DNA of 64,000 nt from assembly GCA_047967505.1 (NCBI GenBank), contig CM106539.1. One strand, 5' to 3'. The DNA comes from Dipteris shenzhenensis. Its lineage: Eukaryota > Polypodiophyta > Polypodiopsida > Gleicheniales. The position numbers and the translations under genes are program-made. Below the pieces are notes generated by a model. It searched no databases, was not told where the DNA came from, and saw nothing but the letters and a program-made list of their open reading frames with translations. Shown here piece by piece: positions 1-12,700 of this stretch; the stretch's first letter is position 1, and every line of letters begins with the position of its first letter.

Positions 1-234
1 TTGGGAAAGGCACATTGCCTTGCACATCAAGCGAAGAGAAAGACGACAAGATGAATGGAGGCACTAGAATTCAACACCGTTGTTTGGTGTTAACAATGTG
101 TAGATAGTTGGGTCACGTGACGTAGTTCTTTGGCTTTCGCTTTTGTGTGGTTCCTATTGCATTGTTTTAGTGCTTGTGTTGAGGTAAACTCAACATCAAT
201 TAGCTGATACATAACTTGTTTTGCCAATTGATGT

Positions 235-254
235 GTTGTGTGTGTGTGCGCACT

Positions 255-306
<52 letters not shown>

Positions 307-396
307 TGTGTGTGCGCACTAGCTCTCTCTCTCTCTCTCTCTGACGGACATGTGTGCACACATGCGCGTGCACCCGCACACACACACACACACAAG
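235..396. repeat. Compound GT/CT/CA microsatellite
   Basis: Two copies of a GT run, a GCGCACTAG linker and a CT run follow each other (about 237-302 and 304-342), then a CA run at about 376-394. The duplicated linker shows that the compound block itself was duplicated, not only slipped. The Arg-Glu or Leu-Ser reading frames across it are repeat artefacts. Confidence 0.95.
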
Positions 397-810
397 TGCA
401 TACATATATTAAACTTAATCTAATTGCACAAAGAAAACATGTCTTACCTTTCATAATCCAAGATGTTTGCCATGGTGTGTTGTATCCTCGTTGTATTCAA
501 CAAGTCTCTTTGATCTACTTTGCCAAATGGAGTGAGTCTCTTTCAAAGTCGGACACAGCCTTTGAAGGTTCTCTTTTGTAGTAGGCTCTTGAGTGGGGAC
601 TTCTCACAACAAAATGGTCAGCAATTGGGAGAAGTGCATAGTGGCTTTGACTGTTGGATAAGGGACCAAGGAAAAAGTTGTATTAAATTCTTCCATCTAT
701 GCTACCAACGCATAGGAGGTACCCACCACTATTGGAAAATCGAGTCTCGAAAAATTTAGGCAATGTTCGGCTCAGAGGGCTTCATAGTTTCAAAATATTT
801 CCATGACCAT
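397..810. other. No gene seen
   Basis: Short open frames occur, but none resembles a known protein or has a convincing start context. I see no repeat structure in this stretch. Confidence 0.5.
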
Positions 811-966
811 CTTCATCGCAAAGGCCTATAGGTAGGGTCAACACTGTGGGAATTCAGAGATGCAAGTTAACTACGCAATATTACCTCACTTCATCGCAAA
901 GGCCTATAGGTAGGCTCAACACTGTTGGAATTCAGAGATGCAAGTTAACTACGCAATATTACCTCA
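811..966. repeat. 78-bp direct tandem duplication at an LTR edge
   Basis: Positions 811-888 and 889-966 are nearly identical. Each copy contains the start of the Copia-type LTR (TGTTGGAATTC in the second copy, TGTGGGAATTC in the first) together with about 35 bp of flank. The duplication therefore arose after the element inserted and copied the LTR edge together with host flank. Confidence 0.9.
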
Positions 967-1532
967 CTACTAACAAAGAACGTGGACTAACAGAGAGAAC
1001 ACGGAATGATGGACTGCATAACATATAAAGAAAGCACTTTATTATGAAACTCCACACACTGGTTGTGCATCCCTACAGGCTTGTTGCAACGTCACAGAGC
1101 CTACACCACTCAGCCCTAAAGGCATAAAATACTCTCCAAACACACGGAGTATAGAACAACACACACACCCACGATGGCGGCACATGCCCAAGTTTTTATG
1201 CTGATGAAAACCGCTTGCGAAAATCGCCTCTATCACGTGCTTGCCAGCAACATGCTCCAACCAAAGAAGTCGCTTGGCTCTCTGAGGATTCCAAAGGTCA
1301 GATTGTCTGCCTCATCCCTAGAAGCCAACCGTCATCAAACAGTATACAGAAGATTAGTGAGGGCAGCTCACTTTCATGCATATCATATGTAGACTTTTGC
1401 AAGCCAGCTCACCACGTGCCTATCCAATGCTCCACCATGCAGTTTATCATGTTCACTAACATGTCTAACACTAACCCCAATCACCTTAGCACCACAAATG
1501 ATCCCCATGAGGATGAGCACAAACAACCAACA
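923..1532 (-). repeat. Copia-type LTR, downstream copy
   Basis: Begins TGTTGG and ends CAACCAACA on the plus strand, giving TG...CA ends in either orientation. It lies directly beside the purine tract at 1533-1548, which makes it the 3' LTR of the minus-strand element. It aligns along its length with 2915-3527. Confidence 0.85.
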
Positions 1533-1548
1533 ATCCCCCCCTCAACCG
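1533..1548 (-). other. Polypurine tract
   Basis: On the minus strand this reads as a G-rich purine run ending GGGGGGGAT directly before the LTR start TGTTGG. This is the usual place and composition of the plus-strand primer of Copia elements. Confidence 0.75.
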
Positions 1549-1842
1549 AAGTGGGGAGAGAGAAAGAAACTACGCAACAATGCTTACCAAAAAACATAAC
1601 TGTCACCCACAAAGGGCACACAAGACCATAAGACAACTGCTAATGCTCACAAAGAGCTACAAAACAAACACAGCAACAATGAAATAGATTTCTCACAAAG
1701 ATCCAACAATCAAAGTTGCTCACAGAGAGTACAATTCATGGTAGTAATCATCACTACCCTTCCGAGTTCATAAAGTTCAAAATGCATAGTCTTGATCACT
1801 CAGGAGATCTACTTTCGTGAACATAGTAACTTATGATTTAAT

Positions 1843-2610
1843 CTATTCATCCACTACAAGTTCCTTCTCTTTGCCTTTAGTCTGCTTCAGCCGCTCATCG
1901 CGTTGCTTGGTGTAGCAGTACTTTTCTATATGGCCCTCCTTTCCACAGTAGTGACGTTTTCGAGTATCATGAGCTGGTTTTTGCTTCTTATCAGTGGTAG
2001 CATAAGCTCTTGTGTCGTATATAGACATGTTGTTGCACTTCTCCTTGCTCAATAACATCCCCACACAATCAAAGAAATCCATGTCGTTGTCAAGGCAAAG
2101 TATACGAACGGTCTCACTGAACTGTTCACAGGGTAAGCTCTTCAATAAAATTGCCTTTTTGTCTTTGTCGTTGATCCGTGCTCCAAGATCATTCAATTGA
2201 CTTAACAAAGCTTGCATCCTATTTAGGAACACTACAATTGTTTCGGATTCATTCATCTACAGATTGAAGAGATCTTGCTTGGTTGCTTTTGAGTGTTTCA
2301 TGCGAATTCCAAACTAGGATTCAAGAGTCTGCCAATTCTTTGCAGTTGTGGCCGACACATCCAAATGATGAAAGTATTATGGTCCCAAAGCTCTGCCCAC
2401 GAAACCAATTGCTCTCTCATTCTTTGCTTCCCATGCTGGAAATTTATCAGTGTCATGCCCACTCGCCTTTGGCTTCTTCTCGGTACCTGCAACTACCTGC
2501 CCGAGTCCTTTTTGCATGAAAAATAGCCACGTAGCCAGTTGCGAAGAGGCAAAATTCTTACCATTAAATGTTACTAAAACTCCACTGTTCTTGTCCTTCT
2601 TTGACGCATC
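1843..2610 (-). pseudogene. Copia gag polyprotein (broken)
   Basis: Gag forms the virus-like particle that packages retrotransposon RNA. The minus-strand frame 2652-2377 holds a gag start (MDASKKDKN, then VTFNGKNF) like the DUF4219 domain, and continues as FPAWEAKNERAIGFV. A frameshift near 2260-2380 leads into 2256-1843, where a UBN2-type region (LNRMQALLSQLNDLGARI) is followed by a zinc knuckle. The knuckle reads R-H-Y-C-G-K-E-G-H-I-E-K-Y-C, so the first of its three cysteines has become arginine. The tryptophan usual after FNGKNF is a serine here. No pol sequence follows; the frame ends about 300 bp before the LTR. Confidence 0.8.
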
Positions 2611-2894
2611 CATCAATACAACCTTGAAGGATTTAAGAGAGCACAAAAACAAGCTTCAGCTACTGACATCAGGTGACGATATTTCCTTTATGGAGCTACT
2701 ACCCCTCGATTTCTTAAAATCACAAGGAACCACAAGTACCTTACCCTCAATAGAGGTTGAAGTGACTGAATTATTTTGACATATATGAATCCTCCAAGGA
2801 CTTTCGGACATCACAACCGGCTCATGCAAATTCCTACAACAGAGATCCACAACCTCTGCACTCTCTGACTACGCACACCACAGACTCACAAGAC

Positions 2895-2914
2895 CACTGT
2901 TTCTCTGATACCAC
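2895..2914 (-). other. tRNA-Met-type primer binding site
   Basis: On the minus strand, directly after the end of the 2915-3527 LTR, the sequence reads GTGGTATCAGAGAAAC. TGGTATCAGAG is complementary to the 3' end of initiator tRNA-Met, the common primer of plant Copia elements. Confidence 0.8.
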
Positions 2915-3527
2915 TGTTGGAAATCAGAGATGCAAGCTAACTACACAATATTACCTCACTAGTAGAGAACTTGGACTGATAGAGAGAACACGGATGATGG
3001 ACTGCATAAAATACAAAGAAAGCACTTTATTATAAAACTCCTCACACTCACTAATGGTTGCGCATCCCTACGGGGCTTATTGCAACCTCACAAAGCACCT
3101 ACATCACTCAGCCACAAAGGCTTAAAACACTCTCCAAACACGTGGAGTACATAACAATACAGACACCCAGGATGGCGACACACGCCCAAGTCTATATGCT
3201 GATGAAAATGGCCTGAGGAAATGGTATCTGTCGTGTGCTTGCTAGCAGCATGCTCCAACCAAAAAAGTTGCTCAGCTCTCTAAGGATGCCAGAGGTCAGA
3301 TTGTCTCCCTGAATTGAATCCCCGGAAGCCAACCCTCATCGAACTGTCTGGAGAAAATTAGTGAGGGCGGCTCACTTTCATGCATATCATACGTAGACTT
3401 TTGCATGCTAGATTGCCACGTGGCTGTCCAATGCTGCACCATACAGTCTATCACGTTCACTAACATTTCTAACACTAACGCCAATCATCTAAGCACCACC
3501 AATGATCCCCATGAGGATGAGCACAAA
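2915..3527 (-). repeat. Copia-type LTR, upstream copy
   Basis: Starts TGTTGGAAATC and matches 923-1532 along its length until about 3527. There the last dozen bases of the other LTR (ACAACCAACA) are not found, so this end is slightly truncated or diverged. Being next to the primer site makes it the 5' LTR of the minus-strand element. Confidence 0.8.
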
Positions 3528-5123
3528 GTCCCAAGAGACATGTCGTTTGACGCTCATTGAACAATAGGTTAAACTAAAAGCCTCGTGCTTCAAAAACGAT
3601 ATCCGCCATTGAAGCTGGAGCCTTGCGTCTGCATCTGTTATAGGCTCCTACTTGGGATTTGGGCACTTGTAGTCAATCCGGTGTCCCTTTGATTTTCTCT
3701 TTGCCATTTCTAGAAACTCTTTTGTATCAATTCGGTGAAGGCATGCATCTCCATTACATCTTTATGGCTCAATTGGAAACTCTAGAGTTTTCCTCGCCAC
3801 ATGTTGACATAAGACAATCATAGATCATATGGAATGATGTGATGGCTTGATACCATGTGTTGTGGTTTAGTGAGGGCTCCTGTGACGACTACTCCTCTTC
3901 CTCATGCAGGTGCTCGGCTAACTTCTTCATTGTACGAACCCTCGACGCCCGAGACGAGCATGGGATTTATGATTTGTGCCACATGGTAGTGCCCATATCT
4001 TCTAGACCCTCCATCCTGAGAGATTGCTACTGCATTGTGCTTTGAGTGTGGGTGGTTGTGTAGTGTGGTGAGGTGGTGTACTGGGAAGTGGATGGCTAAG
4101 AAGGGTCAATGGCAACAATGGTAATGGAAGTGGGATCTTGGTGAGGAGTAGTATCAAGATTAGAGGGAGGAGGAAGGGGGCGAGTGGAATTAAATATTGC
4201 CCATGTAGAATCAACGTCTACTCATAGTAGACCCATCAAGTATGCTACATGTGAATCATCAAACTGGCTAATGCATGTTTGAATGATATTATATATGGCC
4301 TCATGGACATTATTATACAGGGCCATTATGCATGTGGGGTGATAGCACTCGCTATTATGTACAGTAAGTTGCTAAAAGATAAACTCATCGTGATTATAGC
4401 CATGCATTTGTAGCCACCCTAGTCTTGTGGCCAAGGTTTGTGGGTTACAAGGCAGGTCCAACAATTCACGCGGTTTCAAAAGCTCAAGCATCGGGGTATC
4501 GCTAGAGAAAATGGAGGAAGATCTAGAAAAGTTCAAGCATCGGGGTATCATTAGGGAAAATGGAGGAATCTTGAAATACTCTAATCCACCTCATAAAGTT
4601 ATAAACTATGGGGTGGTACTCGAGTGTCAAAATATCAGCATCATCATGGAGGACAATGTCCTCATGAAAATAGGCCATGGCGATAATAGGATGTGCTTGC
4701 ATGTTATTACGATGGAGTGTGTATTATGTTCTAAGAAATTTCAATGTTCAAAGGTGCTCTACTTGTAATAGCACCTAATTAGACATGTCTTAGACTGCAC
4801 TTTTTGTACCACCTTAACATGCTAGCACCCTCATACTGCCACCTCATACAAGTGACACATCATGAAGGACACATAAGTAGCTCGTCTGGTGCTACATCAC
4901 ATATATGCTTAGCATGCTTAGTGCCCCATCAATCCCTACTTGTCACCTCATACAAGACATATAGCATGATTATTTGTTAACTAAGGGTTACCGCCACCTG
5001 CAAAGCTGCCTAGCCTGAAGTGATGACCTCCTCTAGCGATGGTAAAGGAGATAGGGTTGCCGCCACCTCCACAGCTGCCCAGCCTAAAGCCACCAAAGAA
5101 GGAGACTCCACAACAAGACAAAG
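3528..5123. other. No gene seen; one 49-bp tandem duplication
   Basis: No recognisable protein is encoded. A direct duplication with a 49-bp period (CAAGCATCGGGGTATC at 4485 and 4534) lies in an open frame at 4427-4768 that I do not recognise. Confidence 0.5.
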
Positions 5124-5149
5124 CACCTACATACGCGCTTTCTTAATTT

Positions 5150-5365
5150 TAAAAAAAACTTACGGGCGCATCTATTTGCGCGTCTATTGGCGCATCTACA
5201 GACCCGCGTCTATATAACAAATACACATGCCTATAGATGCGCAAATAGATGCCCTGCTAGAAATTTAAAAAATAATAGACAGATGCATATATAGATGCAT
5301 CTATAGACGCACATATAGATGCTCTGCTGGAAAATTTAGGGATGCGTATATAAACGCGCTTATAG
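5150..5365. repeat. Left subterminal repeat array of the CACTA element
   Basis: Many short units of the form (T)AGATGC, GCATCTAT and AGACGC(G) occur in both orientations over 200 bp. In CACTA elements such arrays bind the element's own regulatory protein (TnpA in maize Spm). The matching array is at 8020-8170. Confidence 0.75.
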
Positions 5366-5899
5366 ATGCTCTACAGATTCTTTTTTTTAATAAAAGCAAA
5401 ATTTTGTGTGGTTCCCTATGGCACGTCTGCATCATCCCCGTCCCCACTACTACCCCCCCAAGCAGGCTGCCATGCATCCCCCACCGCTCTCCTTGCTACT
5501 ATGCCTGCTGCCCTGTCATGTCGAGCTACTACGTTGGCCGCCGCTCATAGCTGGAGAAGCGACTGTCGACTGCACATGAGTACCCTGGCCACTCATAGCT
5601 GGAGAAGCAACTCTCGATGGCACAGGAGTACGCCGACGGCTCTGCGAGGCAGAAGGACCTCCTGACCGTAGGGGGGGAGAAGGGGCCTGGCTCTGTAGCC
5701 AGCTAGGCTGTCTCGACTCTACTGAGGTAATCTCAGCTGGTGTGGGATTGGGGTGGTTTGGAGTCTGTACTACCGACTCCTAGGGGGTGTTTGTAGTACC
5801 CATCATGTATGTCTATAACTCTGTAGGGTGTGTCTTTTTACCTCGTGCATTGTGGAGGTTATCAAAGCTAGAGATGGTGGCGGTGAAGTGAGCTATCAC
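5366..5899. other. CACTA 5' internal region, no gene assigned
   Basis: An Ala/Ser-rich open frame at 5366-5665 has no recognisable domain and contains a short internal repeat (CTCATAGCTGGAGAAGC at 5546 and 5592). It may be a remnant of the element's second gene or spurious. Confidence 0.4.
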
Positions 5900-7818
5900 T
5901 ACAATTCGTACTCCCACTGAATGCATGAGGTGTTTGAAGGGGGCCTTCACAAAGAGCAAGAAAAGAGGTGTAGAGCAATTATATGGCTTGAAATCTCATG
6001 ATTGGCACAAGATGCTCCAAGTAAGTATTTTATGTGCATAATATCTTTTTCCTTCCAAATTTGTGAGTGAATTAGAAGCAACTAATCAACCATTCCTCGT
6101 GTGTTTAGTTCATACTACCTACTAGCATTTCTCGTAGTGCATCGAAAGACATGAAGGATTGTACTTACAAGATGGGCAAGCTTGTGAGGTACTTTACAGG
6201 ATACAAAATGTGAAACGTATCATGCTCCATGCAAGGTGTTCATATTGCTAATATGACATACTTTTTCCTTTCTAGGTATGTGATCTCAAAGGAAATAAAT
6301 CCCACCATGCTTGAGAATGCTCGAGTTATGTTAGTGGAGGAGATATTTCCACGTTCTATTCTCACAAGCCAACTACATCTCATAGTGCATTTGGTGGATG
6401 AGATTGCTATATGCGATACTGTACATGCACGATGGTTGTTCTTTCTCGAGCACTTCATGAAGACCTTGAAGGGTTTTGTGAGACAAAATGCAAAACCCGA
6501 AGGTAGCATGGCCGAGGGTTGGTTGGTACAAGAGTCACTTGTATATATTTTTGAGTTTCTTGTTGATGTGGATAGCTCTCTCCCACGACTATGGAGAGAT
6601 GATGAAGACCTAAGGATGACCTCTATTGTGTCTCAAGGGAAAGGACGCAGCAAAGTAATAGACACAGAGTTGCTTAGTAATATCAACCTCTATTGCATGC
6701 TTAATAGTAATGTGATGAAAACATGGGTGACAAGATACGAGGATGCAAAGGCAAGAAGACAAGGAGAAAGGGCCCTCTTTCGTATACACCACGGATCTCG
6801 TGTACTATACCCTTAGCATCTAAAAGCACTTTTAAAGGATATTCATGTGGATTGGCTACTTGACAAAATGGAGAGAGCAAAGGGAGACAAGGGGATGCAT
6901 ATCACAATGGAAGAATGGGAGTATGCTAGGGGATGCATGAGCAAGGTTGGCATATAGAATGTTATGCATAAGTTAGGAGCTTTCAACAATCTAGATTGCT
7001 TATTTAATTGATTTTGTCTTGGTGTAGTGTACAATGTTCAATGCTATATGGTGTAAGGGCAAACATTTTCGAACACAACCGATTCATGATAAGAGAAACA
7101 CACAAGATTGTGGCATCATTGCTAGCTTTGAGGGAGCCAATGGAGCCATGGATGATTATTGTGGCATAATCCAAGATATTATTAAGCTTGACTTTCGATG
7201 CTTCTTTGTGTATGTTTTGGATGTAAAGTGGTTTAAGGACGTGGTGGAAACACGCCCTAATGCAACAATCAAACACCATGCAAGTGGCTTTGTAACTATT
7301 GACTCCACAAAGTTTTGGCAAAGTAAGAAGGACACACTAGTACTACCACAACAATGTGAATAGGTATTGTACACACATATAAAAATACTTACTTTTAAAT
7401 ATTTGATACCTTTGATGCAAGCGAAATAACATGATTGTATTTGTGTTTGAATTAGGTTGTCTATCAACCAATGGTGGATAATAATAGGTGGTGGCATGTC
7501 ATACCTATTACGCCACGTTCCAAAGTGATGTATAGTACATTTACTAAATTTATGGAGCGTATGGAGGATGATCATGGCCATGGAGGTGATGATGATTGTG
7601 ATACGATAGAGGACGATGATCATGAGATAGGAGATAAAGATATTGAGGCCATTACCCATGAGGACGAGCCTACCATTAGTGATGCTGATTTCGATGAGCA
7701 CATGAGTAGCACAAGTAGTAGTGGGTTGAATGTATTTGTAGATCTCAACATTGGTTTGGATTTTGAAGCAGATAGTTTGGCAAGGGTTCATCTCATTGAG
7801 GATGAGATTGAACCGTAG
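5900..7818 (+). pseudogene. CACTA transposase (TnpD-like), intron-containing remnant
   Basis: The transposase would cut and join the element ends. The first recognised part, GLKSHDWHKMLQ, ends at 6020 directly before a splice donor (GTAAGT); the next exon-like part starts after TTTAG at 6109, and the DUF4218 exon after TTTCTAG at 6276. The frame to 6816 holds LHLIVHLVDEIAICDTVH and KGFVRQNAKPEGSMAEGW, hallmark stretches of DUF4218. Frame 7034-7363 (TQDCGIIASF, IIKLDF, DVKWF) matches DUF4216, and 7471-7818 is an acidic tail. The catalytic N-terminal Transposase_21 part is missing, and stops separate the exons around 6816-7030. Confidence 0.8.
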
Positions 7819-8019
7819 CCCATCATTGATATTGGCAAAACTATTTTACATATTGTCTCATTCTCCTCACTTCACTTTATTTTTGTACATGTGAGTTTGC
7901 CAAAAAGCATTGATATTTTTATTAAAATTACGTGCTTTGGTAATCATGGGCAATGTTAGGAAAGCAATGATGTACATTTATCAGCCTGCACCAAAATTTC
8001 ACTTTCTGTATTCTCTGTT

Positions 8020-8170
8020 TTGCATCTAAATCCGCATCTAAGTCATAGTTTAGACGCACTAATAGATGCGCTAGTAGATGTGCTAGCAGATGCGCCCATA
8101 TTTTTGATATTCTCGTAGCGCCTATAGACGCGCCCGCTATTTTGCACATCTATCAAACACGTCTATAGTT
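8020..8170. repeat. Right subterminal repeat array of the CACTA element
   Basis: Units such as TAGATGCGC, TAGACGCAC and GCATCTAA recur in both orientations, matching the left array in inverted relation. Apparent LAHLLAHLL-type reading frames here are repeat artefacts. Confidence 0.75.
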
Positions 8171-8181
8171 TCTTTGTGTTG

Positions 8182-9042
<861 letters not shown>

Positions 9043-9367
9043 TTTTGGAAACTGCATAATACCTACCAGCCTAAAAAAGTCAGAATAGTACAATTTCTCT
9101 AGATCCATCACGGCTCTTATGGGTTCTCTAATGTTACCTGCTGATAAATCATTAGTGCTTTACTATTTTTGATATAAATGCCCCATTCATTGAAGCCAGT
9201 AAAAGAATAAGCATATCCATCAATATAACAGTGTAAGAAAAACATAGCAACAAGCAGCATATATAAAATATACATTAATGAAAGCAAGAACAATAACAAT
9301 AAGAGAGTTCACATGAACAGGATTATATTGCATAGTTGAACAAGCTTTCACTCGCTCACACTAAAAA

Positions 9368-9778
9368 ATGATGATCCTCAAGATTCATGGGCCAATCCCA
9401 AACATATGCCTTATGTCCAAACAAACTTTGTGTAGACATATTGCTAACAAAAGCAAGATTGAATCTATGATCCCAAGGCAAGAACAAGGCTTTAACAAGG
9501 GGCTTGTGGTGCTAGAAGAATTGACCCTTTTTAGAGAGATTAGGTGAAAAAAGGCTGAACAGACACTCACTCTCACACAACAATGATGATCCTCAAGATT
9601 CATGGTCCAATGCAAACATATATATGCCTTACATCCAAATAGACTTTGTGTAGATATTCGAAACAAAATTTGTGTAGATATATCATTGACAAAAGCAAGA
9701 TTGAAACTATGATCCCAAGGCAAGAACAAGGCTTTAACAAGGGGCTTGTGGTGCTAGGACAATTGACCCTTTTTTAAG
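9368..9778. repeat. Direct tandem duplication, 215-bp offset
   Basis: About 170-195 bp beginning ATGATGATCCTCAAGATTCATGG at 9368 recurs from 9583 with small indels. Both copies end in the stretch GGGGCTTGTGGTGCTAG and TTGACCCTTTTT. No protein is apparent. Confidence 0.9.
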
Positions 9779-12700
9779 AGAGTAGGTAAAAAAAGGGGCG
9801 CTACACTCGGAACCTAAGCCCAAAGGAGCACTACACTTTTCTAGAGAGACTAGATGATTAAGGAAGGCTACACTCAAAACCTAGGCATAGATCGTTTTAG
9901 ACATCATAAGTATCATGGTGACAACAAAGATTCTATCGTAGCAATTAGTACCCACATAAAAAAGTCATGACTAGTCTTTGCTTAAGTAAAGAAGGAATGA
10001 ATAAGTGTCTCTTCTAAGGAGTGAAGAGAATTTTGCTTTGAGTTCTAACACGTAGGAGTGTTACAAAAACTTCTAAGCACATAGGTCGCTCCAAGCATAC
10101 ATACATATGTGGTGTAGTACCACTAGGTTGGATGATAAGTGCCTCAGCCTACATCTGTACCCAAGATTAGTGCAAGATTTACAACCAAGTATAGTAAGGC
10201 TAGCTATACCATAGGCAATGTGAGGAAGGAGATAAGTGAAAGGACCTTGTCAACAAGCAACATAATGAGTGAAAACTTGCATATTATTTCCAATGATTAA
10301 GAGAACAATGATAAGTCACTTATTAGAACGGCATACGTGGAGAATGCTATGGTCAGTAAACATCGTGATGGTGAGTATGCACCTATATTAATGATTAGAA
10401 GGCCAATACTTATTTGAAACCTTTACAACATGAATACAAATCAAGTATAGCATGGTAGAACCATGTGCCTCAAGACAATATGCATGCTTTGATGATCGGC
10501 CAAAAAAGAAGACAATAGTCCTAGGGAAATGCAAACTATGTAACTATGAGCACAAGTGAACTTGTTCAGATCGTGTCTCAAGTAGCCAGCATACCAGTCT
10601 AACATCAGAGCATATTTAGTCAGCAACAACCAATAGAACCAGAATACCAAGCGGCAATAAGTAACACAAGGCTAAAGAAGAGGTGGAGAGGAAGACTCAG
10701 TGATGGATCTGGAATGCCTAGCATGGCACTAAAAAGATTATCATTTTTTTTTCTCTGACTACAACAAGCATCCTATAGCTCCCAATAACGTATCTTTGTA
10801 GTCTTTAGAATAGTTGAGACTGTGCATTAGAGCAATACATAGATGTCAAAACATATTTATTTGGCATAAAATCCAAAAGAAACACAAGATTCTATGGCTT
10901 GTTAGAATCTTTTACAGCACACCACTAGGACGAATGTGTGCATCCATGTGTGCTTGCTTGTGTGCAGGTGGGAGGGGGGGGCGAATAGGAAGGGTTAATC
11001 TTAGCACATAATAATACTTATATTTGGGGTGCTTTTCCAAATATCTCTGCAAGCTTTAAGGAGAAGTATCTTTAACAAAATATGATTAAAGATTTAACCA
11101 CAGCACTTATATTTTTCTTATGGGAGCTAGTTCTCCATGAGATGACTAATTTGTTTGCTAGTTGATATTTTCATCAGAGAAAGAGTGTTGTAATATGGTT
11201 TTTGTGTAGAGAGAGGGTTTCTCCGTAGTATGTGGAAGAGCCCTCCATACAAAACCCCAAATCAAATACCATTTTTAAAGTTTTAAATTTTCTATGTTAA
11301 GTGTTTTCACCTCTAGCAAGATGTTGCATTAAAAGTCCCCTTTATATTTTTACAGACTCATAAAAATGAATCCTTTTTTAAACTCCGTCAGTGGTAAATG
11401 TGGTGTACATCATAACATTAAAAATTTCATGCTTACATATTAATAAAGATTCTTGTTTATACTTAAATATTTTGCTACAAGCTTTAAAAGTGAGATGGGT
11501 ACCCCTAAAGGAAAGCACTAATTAAGCAACTTTTCTTGAAGGGTGAGAGGATTCTAGAGGATTTCCTTGAAATTGAAGCCTTGACTTGGTTTAACTTTCT
11601 AGAGGCTCTCGGTTGCATTGTGAAGATAAAATGAAGGAGGTCTCAAGTTCACTTGAGTAAGGGGTTTGTGGCAATGGAGATCAACAAAATCAATTTCCAT
11701 GTTTTGAATAGCCTAGAAGGCAACAATAGACATGCCAAATCAAAGTTATGTGAAAATCAATGCAAAACTAGTAATTGTTGTAGGATTATCTTCAAACTTT
11801 TTGTGTTAAATAGAATTGCAATTCAATTGGTTCTTTATTTTTATTTTTTTATTTTTCTTTTTTTTTTGGGAGGGGGGTTTGAATAGAACTTTACATACTT
11901 GCGAAAGTCCTCAAGGGCATACAAACTAGGAATGTAAATGTTCAAATTTTTTGCAAAGCAAATGCATTGGAGCAAGCTATCAAATTAGAGATCACATACA
12001 ATTAGCTTGTAATATTATGTGCTTGGTAACCCCATCGTATTCATTAGATGTTGCACAAAAGTATACACAAGGCAATAGGATTCTCTTGCAAGTATATCAC
12101 AATGAATTTACAAATGCAAGGGCACTATTTGCATGTGAACGTGGCATTTCACCATGAAGGGACATATTTGACAAGGTGATTAGCACCACTCTTGTTTGCT
12201 ATTTTAATCATACTTTATATTTTGGGTATTTGGTGGTATCAAAAAAAGAAAACAATTAACCTTGAATTTCATCAAGAAAGTACACTTATTTGTGGATTAT
12301 TCAAACATTTTTATAGCAATAGAAGAAAGTTGAGCATCAAAGATTGCACCTCTTGTGCAACTTGGAAAATATTAACTAATATTAAGTTTGATTTCTTGAA
12401 GTAAAATTGAAGCTTCAATGTTGTGGCTTTTTGGAGACTAAAGGTTCTATTCAAATGTTATTGCTAGAAGCCAAAGAGTGAAGCCATGTAGAGCTTCTAG
12501 TCGAATGACTTGTAAGGAGTATTTATAGGAAAAGGATTAGAAAAGGCATATCAATAAGTTAATAAGTAGCTTTTCTAGAGATAAGTTTGTGTGTATACTA
12601 CCCAATGGTTCACCAAGGGAATAATAAAATGTCTAGCAATTAGCACAACTAAAATGTGCATACAACATGTGATTGAGGTTAATAATGGCTTGTAAAATTC

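Larger units (their letters stand above)
923..3527 (-). mobile_element. Copia-type gag-only LTR retrotransposon
   Basis: Two direct LTRs of about 610 bp flank an internal region of only about 1.4 kb, read on the minus strand. On that strand the internal region starts with a tRNA-Met-type primer site (TGGTATCAGAG) and ends with a purine tract (GGTTGAGGGGGGGAT) next to the downstream LTR. Inside is a Copia-type gag with a zinc-knuckle remnant, and no protease, integrase or reverse transcriptase. The size fits terminal-repeat retrotransposons with only gag (TR-GAG), but a deleted full-length element is equally possible. Clear target-site duplications were not found; the left edge is disturbed by the 78-bp duplication. 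Confidence 0.85.
5124..8181 (+). mobile_element. CACTA (En/Spm) DNA transposon, decayed
   Basis: The CACTA class is recognised from the transposase domains (DUF4218 then DUF4216) and from dense subterminal repeats at both ends (about 5150-5365 and 8020-8170) in inverted relation, built from units such as TAGATGCGC and AGACGCGC. Candidate ends are CACCTACATAC at 5124 and the complement of CAACACAAAGAAA at 8181, both degenerate against the CACTACAAGAAA consensus. No matching 3-bp target duplication could be confirmed, so the outer limits are approximate. Confidence 0.7.

Noticed and set aside
4427-4768. 113-codon frame that might be a small gene
   Set aside because: Its only notable feature is a 49-bp duplication, which is not a multiple of three; no family resemblance.
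5020-5217. 65-codon plus-strand frame at the CACTA left end
   Set aside because: It crosses the element border and runs into the subterminal repeats, so it cannot be a gene of its own.
7928-8149. Minus-strand frame with LLAHLLAHLL repeats
   Set aside because: A by-product of the CACTA subterminal repeat units.
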